From Treponema sp. (GTDB taxonomy: Bacteria > Spirochaetota > Spirochaetia > Treponematales > Breznakiellaceae), in NCBI GenBank assembly GCA_031258265.1, contig JAIRNB010000297.1:1-6274 (forward strand): DNA of 6,274 nt, given 5' to 3'. A program made the translations under genes and the position numbers. Below the pieces are notes generated by a model that did not search any database, had not been told where the DNA came from, and saw only the letters and a program-made list of their open reading frames with translations. Within the stretch, counting starts at the first letter, position 1. Every line of letters starts with the position of its first letter. Shown one piece after another: positions 1-6,200 of the stretch.

Positions 1-407
1 AGGGGAAACCGCAGCACCGCTGTCACTTTGCCTGCATTGACGCGGGAGAACTGCCCCGCCTTATCCCCCCGGCAAGCCTGGACAGTATTATTACCGATCC
101 CCCCTGGGGGCTGTACCAAAAGTCCGGCCCCGGGACGGAGACGGCGGAAAAAAACCGGAAGGGGACGAAAGGGGGCCGGACAGGGGAAGCCGGAGGCCCT
201 CGCCTTCCCCCCGGGGAACTGTACAGCCAAAGCCTTGCCGTCTTTTCCGGCCTCCTTAAACCCGGCGCTCCGGCGGTGGTACTCTGCGGCCGGGGGGAGG
301 AATTAAAAGGGGCGGCGGAAAAAAACAGGTTCAGCATCGAAAAAAATATTCCCATCCTCCTTTCCGGCAGGAAGGCGGCGGTTTATGTGCTGAGGAGTCC
401 GGAATGA
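1..407 (+). CDS. SAM-dependent methyltransferase, TRM11/UPF0020-like, C-terminal part (5' end outside window)
   Basis: This is a partial gene, read in the frame starting at position 3, with 134 visible codons and a TGA stop at 405-407. Visible residues 26-37 read LDSIITDPPWGL. The DPPW (residues 32-35, codons 96-107) is the catalytic (D/N)PP(Y/W/F) motif IV of amino-group nucleic-acid methyltransferases. The preceding CIDAGELPRL fits the acidic motif that follows the SAM-binding strands. The end, with ILLSGRKAAVYVL, resembles the last strands of TRM11/UPF0020-type RNA methylases. The SAM-binding glycine motif and any THUMP domain would lie upstream and cannot be seen. A Gly/Lys/Arg-rich stretch (about residues 39-66) follows the catalytic motif and is probably a loop. 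Substrate (tRNA, rRNA or DNA) is undetermined; RNA is my inference. The methyltransferase call is firm, the subfamily moderate. Confidence 0.75.
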   Translation, partial: GKPQHRCHFACIDAGELPRLIPPASLDSIITDPPWGLYQKSGPGTETAEKNRKGTKGGRTGEAGGPRLPPGELYSQSLAVFSGLLKPGAPAVVLCGRGEELKGAAEKNRFSIEKNIPILLSGRKAAVYVLRSPE

Positions 408-468
408 ACATCCGCGTTCCGCTGTGTGCGTGTTCACAAGGAAACCTCTTAGGCGTAATATCGAAGGC

Positions 469-789
469 ATGAAGAGAAAAGCTTTTATCATGCATCTTCA
501 CCGGGGCGCCGAAGCGGAATACAAAAGACGGCATGATGCGATATGGCCGGAACTGGAGGAGGAAATCCACAGGGCGGGAATTTCCGATTATTCGATTTTC
601 CTTGATCCGAAGACCAATATCCTCTTTGCCTATCAAATTCTTGCGGATGACGCCGGGGATGGGGACAAGGCGCTGGCCTCCAGGGGAATCGTAAAGAAAT
701 GGTGGCACATGATGAAGGATATTATGGACACCAACCCCGATGAATCGCCGGTCAGCGAAGAACTTACAGAGATGTTTCATTTGGATTAA
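469..789 (+). CDS. rhaM: L-rhamnose mutarotase
   Basis: This encodes a 106-aa protein that matches the E. coli RhaM (YiiL) family along its whole length (E. coli 104 aa). The family interconverts alpha and beta anomers of L-rhamnose in the cytoplasm to supply the isomerase RhaA. Visible family features are the N-terminal RKAFIMHL strand, EYKRRHDAIWPEL (residues 17-29), a WW pair at 78-79 and NPDESPVSEEL near the C-terminus. Tyr18 and His22, the active-site residues of the E. coli enzyme, fall at the same numbers here, which favours the ATG at 469. An in-frame GTG at 424 would add 15 residues with no family match. The Shine-Dalgarno sequence is poor: AAGG at 464-467 is only 1 nt from the ATG. 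The gene lies 61 nt after the methyltransferase gene and could be co-transcribed with it. No other rhamnose gene is in the window. Confidence 0.93.
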   Translation: MKRKAFIMHLHRGAEAEYKRRHDAIWPELEEEIHRAGISDYSIFLDPKTNILFAYQILADDAGDGDKALASRGIVKKWWHMMKDIMDTNPDESPVSEELTEMFHLD

Positions 790-813
790 AAGTCCGAATG
801 TCGAGTTTATATT
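785..813 (+). promoter_or_regulatory. candidate sigma70-type promoter upstream of the regulator-exporter operon
   Basis: TATATT at 808-813 is a one-mismatch -10 box. TTAAAA at 786-791, 16 nt upstream, is a weak -35 with four matches to TTGACA. The area around 781-813 is clearly more AT-rich than the flanking genes. Transcription would start near position 820, just before the hairpin at 821-837. The -35 overlaps the rhaM stop codon. This is pattern matching only. A second -10-like TATAAT lies at 886-891 but has no usable -35. Confidence 0.25.
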
Positions 814-820
814 GGGCGCA

Positions 821-837
821 TCGCCGCTCTGCGGCGA
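821..837 (+). other. perfect 7-bp GC-rich hairpin in the intergenic region
   Basis: TCGCCGC (821-827) and GCGGCGA (831-837) are exact reverse complements around a 3-nt TCT loop. No T-tract follows, so it does not look like a standard intrinsic terminator for rhaM. It could stabilise the 5' end of the operon transcript or the 3' end of the rhaM transcript, or act as a protein-binding palindrome. The structure is directly visible but its role is unknown. Confidence 0.5.
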
Positions 838-863
838 CCGGGCTTTGACTCACCAGGGTACAT

Positions 864-891
864 ATACCGAATAGCCCCAATCGGTTATAAT
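864..891 (+). promoter_or_regulatory. inverted repeat next to a TATAAT box, possible operator
   Basis: ACCGA (866-870) and TCGGT (881-885) form a 5-bp inverted repeat with a 10-nt spacer. It extends imperfectly outward (ATACCGA against TCGGTTAT). The right arm abuts TATAAT at 886-891, a perfect -10 hexamer whose start point would fall about 5 nt before the ATG at 903. No good -35 is found at 16-18 nt spacing. A repressor or autoregulatory site is possible, but a five-base arm can arise by chance. Confidence 0.2.
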
Positions 892-902
892 GGGACATCA
901 CC

Positions 903-2549
903 ATGAGTAACGTGCGGACCGCTGAAGACGGCGCTGTACAGGCAGGTTTTCTATCATCGCAGGGCGGCCGGCGGGAACGGGAGGGCCTGGAGCTTCTCTT
1001 TGACATTTCCAGCCTCCTTTCCGATTCTTCCCACATGGAAACGGTGCTTAAACCTGTACTGGAACGGATTGCCCTGTATCTGGGAATTATCCGGGGGATG
1101 ATCACCATCCTCAACCGGACCAGGGGGGAGATTGCCATTGCGGAAGCCTGGGGCTTGGACGATTCCCAGAAGCTCAAGGGCCGTTACTCCCTGGGGGAGG
1201 GGATCACCGGCCAGGTGATAGAAACGGGGAACCCGGTGGCCCTGGTCCGAATCGCCGATGATCCCCGTTTCCTCAACCGGACCGGCGCCCGCCGGGAGGA
1301 TGAAACCAAGGATATTTCCTTTGTCTGTGTCCCTATCCGCCTGGGCCGCGAGGTTATCGGGGCCATTGGGGTGGACCTGCCCATACGGCACAGGCCGGAA
1401 TCGAAGGGGGTACCGGAGGGCCGGGCGGCGCTGGACTACGAGCTCCGAATCCTCAGTATTGTGGCGGCTTCTATCAGCCAGATCGTGCGGCTTCACCAGG
1501 CGGAACGGGAGGAGATGGAGGATCTAAAGGCGGAGAATATCCGGCTGCAGGAACAGCTCCGGACTGAGCTGCGGGCCCGTTACGGCAGTTCCACCTATGT
1601 GATTGGAAATTCCAAGATCATGCGGTCCCTGTACCAGCAGATTGAACAGGTAAGCGGTACCAGCGCCACGGTGCTGCTCCTGGGGGAAAGCGGGGTTGGG
1701 AAGGAACGAATCGCCCAGGCGATTCACTACGGTTCCCCCAGGGTGGATAAACCCTTTGTTAAACTGAACTGCGCCGCCATTCCGGAAAGTCTGATCGAAA
1801 GCACCCTGTTTGGCCACGAGAAGGGGGCTTTTACCGATGCGGTGAAGATGCGGAAGGGCTACTTTGAGCAGGCGAATAATGGGACTATCTTTCTGGACGA
1901 GATTGGGGAGATGCCCCTCTCTATTCAGACAAAATTTTTACGGGTTTTGCAGGAGCGGGAATTTGAACGGATCGGCGGCTCGGAGACGATCAAGGTAAAT
2001 GTACGGATCATCGCCGCCACTAACGCGGACCCGCAAAAGCTCATAGCCGCCGGCCGCTTCCGGGAGGACCTGTACTACCGGCTTTCGGTCTTCCCCCTGG
2101 TGGTCCCCCCCCTGAGGGAGCGGAAGACCGACATCATGCTCCTGGCCGATTATTTTGTGGAAAAATTTTCCGCTGAACATGACAAGAAGATCAGCCGCAT
2201 CAGCCCCAGCGCTGTCGATCTGATAAACCGTTACCCCTGGCCGGGGAACGTCCGGGAACTGGAAAACTGCATTGAACGGGCGGTGATTCTGTCGCGGGAC
2301 GGGGTTATTCACAGCTACCACCTGCCCCCCGGCATGCAGAAGGGGGGGGCCGAAACCCCCGGCAAGGACCGCCAGACCCTGAAAGCGGTGCTGGAATCGG
2401 TGGAAAGGGAAATGGTGGAGGAAGAACTGCGGCGGGCCAGGGGAAACATGGCCCGGGCGGCTCAAAACCTGGGGATTTCCGAACGAATCATGGGGCTGCG
2501 GGTAGCTAAATACGGATTTAAACGGGAGGATTTTCAGGAACAACAGTGA
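903..2549 (+). CDS. sigma54-dependent enhancer-binding protein, NifA-like (GAF, AAA+, Fis HTH)
   Basis: This is a 548-aa cytoplasmic activator that would use ATP to open promoters held by sigma54 RNA polymerase. An N-terminal GAF sensor spans about residues 27-195, including LGEGITGQVIETGNP, typical of NifA-type GAF domains. A charged, probably coiled-coil linker follows (about 197-227). The AAA+ domain has Walker A GESGVGKE (261-268, Lys267), the sigma54 loop GAFTDA (308-313), Walker B with Asp332-Glu333, sensor I Asn374, arginine-finger candidates Arg387 and Arg393, and WPGNVREL with sensor II Arg451. A Fis-type helix-turn-helix lies at about 514-539. There is no receiver domain, so control is probably by ligand or redox rather than phosphorylation. 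The loop is unusual: Asp312 replaces the second glycine of GAFTGA. The ATG at 903 is preceded by a weak GGGA at 892-895. The stop overlaps the next GTG by 4 nt. The family is sure; the ligand and target genes are unknown. I do not call it nifA because no nif gene is present. Confidence 0.93.
   Translation: MSNVRTAEDGAVQAGFLSSQGGRREREGLELLFDISSLLSDSSHMETVLKPVLERIALYLGIIRGMITILNRTRGEIAIAEAWGLDDSQKLKGRYSLGEGITGQVIETGNPVALVRIADDPRFLNRTGARREDETKDISFVCVPIRLGREVIGAIGVDLPIRHRPESKGVPEGRAALDYELRILSIVAASISQIVRLHQAEREEMEDLKAENIRLQEQLRTELRARYGSSTYVIGNSKIMRSLYQQIEQVSGTSATVLLLGESGVGKERIAQAIHYGSPRVDKPFVKLNCAAIPESLIESTLFGHEKGAFTDAVKMRKGYFEQANNGTIFLDEIGEMPLSIQTKFLRVLQEREFERIGGSETIKVNVRIIAATNADPQKLIAAGRFREDLYYRLSVFPLVVPPLRERKTDIMLLADYFVEKFSAEHDKKISRISPSAVDLINRYPWPGNVRELENCIERAVILSRDGVIHSYHLPPGMQKGGAETPGKDRQTLKAVLESVEREMVEEELRRARGNMARAAQNLGISERIMGLRVAKYGFKREDFQEQQ
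2536..2548 (+). promoter_or_regulatory. ribosome binding site and GTG start of the first ABC gene, coupled to the regulator stop
   Basis: AGGAA at 2536-2540 lies 5 nt before the GTG at 2546 and inside the last codons of the regulator gene. The GTGA overlap (2546-2549) combines this start with the regulator TGA stop, the classic arrangement for termination-reinitiation. A second purine run, GGGAGGA at 2524-2530, lies further upstream. Confidence 0.8.
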
Positions 2550-4324
2550 AGGCTAAAGAACCGCATATCATCTACCGTTATGTTAAACCTAGCCTGCCGC
2601 GGATGAGTCTTGGACTTACCGTCAAATTCCTGGGAACCGTGGCGGACCTTTTCCTGCCCTGGATTCTCGCCTACATGATCGATGAGGTGGTCCCCCAGAG
2701 GGAGATACCCCTGATCCTCCGCTGGGGGCTTGTCATGATCTTCTGCTCTGTCATGGCGGTAAGCTTTAACGTCATGGCTAACCGCATGAGCGCCGCAGTG
2801 GCCAGGGATATTACCAGGGTGATCCGGCACGATCTTTTTTCCAAAATATCCTTTCTTAGCTGCGCCCAGATCGACCGGATGACCATTCCTTCCCTTGTCG
2901 CCCGGCTTTCCTCGGATACCTACAATATCCACCGCATGCTTTCCGGCATGCAGCGCATAGGGGTCCGGGCCCCCATCCTGCTCCTGGGGGGTATCCTGAT
3001 GACCCTAAGCCTGGACCCCGTGCTGACCCTGGTGATGGTTGGGATTCTCCCCTTTACCCTGCTGGTGGTATACCTGGTGTCCCGAAAGGGAATCCCCCTT
3101 TACACCAGCCTGCAAAGCGCGGTGGATGCCATGGTGCGGGTGGTCCGGGAAAACAGTACCGGGGTCAGAATCGTCAAGGCCCTGTCCAAAGGGGATTACG
3201 AAAGGCGGCGCTTTGGGGAGGCCAACCAGGAAATGACCAGCCGGGAATGGAAGGCCAACATCATCATGGGAATCACCAACCCCGCCATGTTCCTGTTCCT
3301 CAACCTGGGGCTGGTGGCGGTGATCATCGTGGGGGCCTTTCGGGTCAACGCGGCGCAGAGTCAGGCGGGGATCATTTTGGCTTTCCTCACCTACTTCACG
3401 ATAATCCTCAATGCCACCCTGTCGATTACCCGGATGTTTGTCATGTATTCCCGGGGCAGGGCCAGCGGGGACCGGATTGGCGAAGTCCTGGCCCTGCCGG
3501 AGGATCTGCGCCTTGCCGGCAGGGACCATGTGGACAACGGCTTTCACATCAGTTTTGAGGATGTGCGTTTTTCCTATACGTCCAACCCGGAACAGCGGAA
3601 TTTGCTGGAGGGGATCAGCTTTGACCTAAAGCGGGGAGAGACGCTGGGAATCCTGGGGGAAACCGGCTGCGGCAAATCCACGATCCTCCAGCTCCTCCTC
3701 CGCTTCTACGACGTGGAGGGCGGCAGAATCCGTATCCACGGGGACGATATTCGGGGTATTCCCCCGGCGGAACTCTACAGCCTTTTCGGGATCGCCATGC
3801 AGAAGGATGTACTCTTTGCCGACACCATCCGGGAGAACATCAGCCTTGGCCGGGAACTTTCGGAGGAGGAGCTGCGCCGGGCCCTGCGTTTTGCCCAGGC
3901 GGAGGAATTTGTAAACGGCATTGCCGAAGGCCCGGATCACCGGATCAGCTCCCGGGGTTCCAATCTTTCCGGCGGCCAGCGGCAGCGGCTCCTTATCAGC
4001 CGGGCCCTGGCGAAGGGGCCGGAGATCCTGCTTCTGGATGATTCCTCCAGCGCCCTGGACTACCGTACCGATGCGGAACTGCGCCGGGCCCTGCGGAAGC
4101 ACTTTAGTAATACTACCACCATCATCGTTGCCCAGCGCATTAGTTCCGTGATGCAATCGGATCATATCATGGTTCTTGAACAGGGCCGCATCATCGGCTA
4201 TGGGACTCACCGGGAACTGCTGGCATCCTGTCCGCTGTACCGGGAGATTAGCGAATCCCAAATGGGCAGGGCCGGCGGCAATACGGAGAGGCCGGGCGTG
4301 GCCGGAGGGGCGGTCCGTGTCTGA
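2546..4324 (+). CDS. ABC exporter half-transporter with degenerate ATPase site (TM287/BmrC-like)
   Basis: This 592-aa protein fuses a transmembrane domain to an ATPase domain, as in type IV (B-type) exporters. Six hydrophobic segments lie at about residues 21-43, 55-80, 142-160, 162-180, 240-268 and 274-300. The nucleotide-binding domain starts near 330: Walker A GETGCGKST (371-379, Lys377), Q-loop Gln419, canonical signature LSGGQ (474-478), Walker B ILLLDD (494-499). Asp499 replaces the catalytic glutamate, and Gln530 in IIVAQRI replaces the switch histidine. Both changes are typical of the degenerate-site subunit of heterodimeric exporters such as Thermotoga TM287. The YREISESQMG end also resembles TM287. 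The protein therefore probably binds ATP without hydrolysing it efficiently, and supplies a good signature to the partner's active site. After residue 575 comes a Gly/Arg-rich tail whose DNA carries the ribosome binding site of the next gene. Substrate unknown; drugs, lipids or peptides are family possibilities. Confidence 0.93.
   Translation: MKAKEPHIIYRYVKPSLPRMSLGLTVKFLGTVADLFLPWILAYMIDEVVPQREIPLILRWGLVMIFCSVMAVSFNVMANRMSAAVARDITRVIRHDLFSKISFLSCAQIDRMTIPSLVARLSSDTYNIHRMLSGMQRIGVRAPILLLGGILMTLSLDPVLTLVMVGILPFTLLVVYLVSRKGIPLYTSLQSAVDAMVRVVRENSTGVRIVKALSKGDYERRRFGEANQEMTSREWKANIIMGITNPAMFLFLNLGLVAVIIVGAFRVNAAQSQAGIILAFLTYFTIILNATLSITRMFVMYSRGRASGDRIGEVLALPEDLRLAGRDHVDNGFHISFEDVRFSYTSNPEQRNLLEGISFDLKRGETLGILGETGCGKSTILQLLLRFYDVEGGRIRIHGDDIRGIPPAELYSLFGIAMQKDVLFADTIRENISLGRELSEEELRRALRFAQAEEFVNGIAEGPDHRISSRGSNLSGGQRQRLLISRALAKGPEILLLDDSSSALDYRTDAELRRALRKHFSNTTTIIVAQRISSVMQSDHIMVLEQGRIIGYGTHRELLASCPLYREISESQMGRAGGNTERPGVAGGAVRV
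4304..4319 (+). promoter_or_regulatory. strong ribosome binding site deciding the GTG start of the second ABC gene
   Basis: GGAGGGG at 4304-4310 lies inside the 3' end of the first ABC gene. Its GGAGG core (4304-4308) is 8 nt upstream of GTG 4317, ideal spacing. It is 20 nt from the in-frame ATG at 4329, too far. It supports GTG 4317 over 4329 and over the in-frame upstream start at 4176. Confidence 0.8.
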
Positions 4325-6200
4325 CCGGATGCCGGGAATCCCCGGAGGGGGGATCAACCGGGGGCCCCGGGGCGGCGTATTAAGCCCCGCCCTTGTCCGG
4401 CGGCCCAAGGTGAAGGTCCTTAAAACCGTAGCCCGGCTCTGGCGTTACCTGGCGAATTACCGGGCCCTCATCGTGGCGGTGATCCTCCTTACCGTCCTCA
4501 GCAACTGCCTGGCCCTCCTGGGTCCCATGCTTTCGGGCCAGGCCATCGACGCCATCGGGCCCGGCGCGGGGAAAGTGAATTTTGAGGAGATGTTCCGCAA
4601 CTGCGCCTGGATGGCCCTGTTTTACATTGTCTGTTCGGTGTTGAACTACTTCCTTTCGGTACAGATGATCACCCTAAGTCAGCGTACCGCCCGGCAGATG
4701 CGGACCGACATATTTGACAAGCTTATGGTCCTGCCGGTCAGTTTTTTTGACAGCCACCAGACCGGGGATATTATCAGCCACATTTCCTACGACATTGACA
4801 CGGTGAACGTCAGCCTGGCCAACGATCTGCTCCAGATCTGTACCACCGTGGTAACCGTAACAGGTTCCCTGGGGATGATGCTTTCGATCTCCCCCCTCCT
4901 GGGCCTGGTATTCCTCATCACCGTTCCCCTGGCCGCCCTGTTCATCAAATCCCAGGCCGGGAAGATCCACGGTTTCTTCCGCCTCCGTTCCGCCGCCCTG
5001 GGGGCCCTGAACGGCTTTGTGGAAGAGATCGTCTCCGGGCAAAAAACCATTAAGGCTTACCACCGGGAGGATGTCATCCTTGGCCGTTTTGACAGCGTCA
5101 ATGAGGATGCCTGCGGGGCCTACTACGACGCGGACTACCATTCCTCAAGCCTGGGACCCAGCGTCAATTTTATTAACAACCTGTCTTTAACGATGATCTC
5201 TGTTTTTGGGGCCATCCTCTACCTGGCGGGCCGGATCACCCTGGGGAATATGAGTTCCTTTGTCCTCTATTCCCGTAAATTTTCCGGCCCTATCAACGAG
5301 GCGGCCAATATCCTTTCGGAGATTCAATCCGCCGCCGCCGCCGCGGACCGGATCTTTGAACTCCTGGATCAGGAACCCGAAAAGCCGGACCTGGAAGGGG
5401 CCGGCGACCTGGGGCCGGTAATGGGGGACGTGGAATTTAGCGGCGTCAATTTCGGCTACCTGCCGGACAAGCCCGTGCTGCGGAACCTGAATCTCCACGC
5501 CCGGCGGGGGGCCCTGATCGCCATCGTGGGCCATACCGGGGCGGGAAAAACCACCATCATCAACCTGCTTATGCGCTTCTACGATCCCCAAAGCGGGACC
5601 ATTACCATCGACGGCACAAACATCAACAAGGTAAGCCGCCGGAGTCTGCGCCTGGCCTTCGCCATGGTCCTGCAGGAAAGCTGGCTTTTTGACGGTACGG
5701 TTTATGAAAACATTGCCTACGGCTACCGCCGCCCCGGTGAGGAAGAAGAACCCTCCGGCGCCGGTTACAAAAGTTCGCATACGCCGGGCCTTATGGAAGA
5801 TGTGGTAAAAGCCGCCAAGGCCGCCCAGGCCCACCCCTTTATCATGCAGCTTCCCCAGGGCTACGATACCCTGCTAAGTGAAGACGGGGTAAATATCTCC
5901 CAGGGCCAGAGGCAGCTCCTGACGATTGCCCGGGCCATGCTCCTCGATGTCCGCATGCTCATCCTGGACGAGGCCACCAGTAACGTTGATACCCGCACGG
6001 AACTCCGCATCCAGGAAGCCATGCGCCGCCTCATGAAGGACAAGACCTGCTTTGTTATTGCCCACCGCCTTTCCACCATCCAGAACGCCGATCTCATTCT
6101 GGTCATGCGGGAGGGCGAGCTGGTGGAACAGGGGACCCACGCCGCCCTGCTGGAAAAAAACGGCGTATACGCGGACCTTTACCGTTCCCAGTTTGGGTAA
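4317..6200 (+). CDS. ABC exporter half-transporter with catalytic glutamate, partner of the upstream ABC protein (TM288/BmrD-like)
   Basis: This is a 627-aa protein from GTG 4317, which overlaps the upstream gene by 8 nt. A Gly/Pro/Arg-rich cytoplasmic leader (about residues 5-30) resembles the N-terminus of TM288-like proteins. Six membrane segments follow at about 50-72, 96-117, 171-192, 193-213, 285-306 and 308-328, with the coupling-helix region VSFFDSHQTGDIISHI between the second and third. The ATPase domain has Walker A GHTGAGKTT (405-413, Lys411), Q-loop Gln453, signature ISQGQ (527-531, instead of LSGGQ), Walker B LILDE with Asp551 and catalytic Glu552, then ATSNVDTRTE, and switch His583. 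The catalytic residues are intact but the signature is atypical, the mirror image of the upstream subunit. Together they should make one active and one degenerate ATP site. Residues 470-495 carry an acidic then Ser/Gly-rich insertion about 18 residues longer than in TM288. Exported substrate unknown. Confidence 0.94.
   Translation: MSDRMPGIPGGGINRGPRGGVLSPALVRRPKVKVLKTVARLWRYLANYRALIVAVILLTVLSNCLALLGPMLSGQAIDAIGPGAGKVNFEEMFRNCAWMALFYIVCSVLNYFLSVQMITLSQRTARQMRTDIFDKLMVLPVSFFDSHQTGDIISHISYDIDTVNVSLANDLLQICTTVVTVTGSLGMMLSISPLLGLVFLITVPLAALFIKSQAGKIHGFFRLRSAALGALNGFVEEIVSGQKTIKAYHREDVILGRFDSVNEDACGAYYDADYHSSSLGPSVNFINNLSLTMISVFGAILYLAGRITLGNMSSFVLYSRKFSGPINEAANILSEIQSAAAAADRIFELLDQEPEKPDLEGAGDLGPVMGDVEFSGVNFGYLPDKPVLRNLNLHARRGALIAIVGHTGAGKTTIINLLMRFYDPQSGTITIDGTNINKVSRRSLRLAFAMVLQESWLFDGTVYENIAYGYRRPGEEEEPSGAGYKSSHTPGLMEDVVKAAKAAQAHPFIMQLPQGYDTLLSEDGVNISQGQRQLLTIARAMLLDVRMLILDEATSNVDTRTELRIQEAMRRLMKDKTCFVIAHRLSTIQNADLILVMREGELVEQGTHAALLEKNGVYADLYRSQFG

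Noticed and set aside
28..306. Open frame overlapping the methyltransferase fragment
   Set aside because: It is a frame shadow with Pro/Arg-rich composition, while the overlapping frame carries a clear DPPW methyltransferase motif.
424..468. Upstream GTG start for rhaM
   Set aside because: The added 15 residues lack family similarity. Starting at ATG 469 places Tyr18 and His22 exactly as in the E. coli enzyme.
813..827. Possible sigma54 promoter (TGG-N10-type pattern ending in GC) before the regulator
   Set aside because: Only the GG and GC dinucleotides fit at the right spacing; the rest of the TGGCAC and TTGC consensus is missing, and it overlaps the hairpin. TGGCAC at 703-708 lacks a matching GC element.
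821..850. Intrinsic terminator after rhaM
   Set aside because: The hairpin is good, but it is followed by CCGGGCTTTGACT rather than a T-run, so I list it as a hairpin only.
4037..4042. Loss-of-function mutation in the first ABC gene (Asp for catalytic Glu)
   Set aside because: The LLLDD motif together with Gln in the switch loop is the normal signature of the degenerate subunit in heterodimeric exporters, and the reading frame is intact.
4176..4316. Longer version of the second ABC gene starting at 4176
   Set aside because: It would overlap the ATPase end of the first ABC gene by about 150 nt, and its extra residues match nothing in the family. GTG 4317 has an ideally placed GGAGG.
3626..4408. 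260-codon reverse-strand open frame
   Set aside because: It lies antisense to the conserved ATPase domain of the first ABC gene and shows no recognisable domain. Long antisense frames are common in GC-rich genes.
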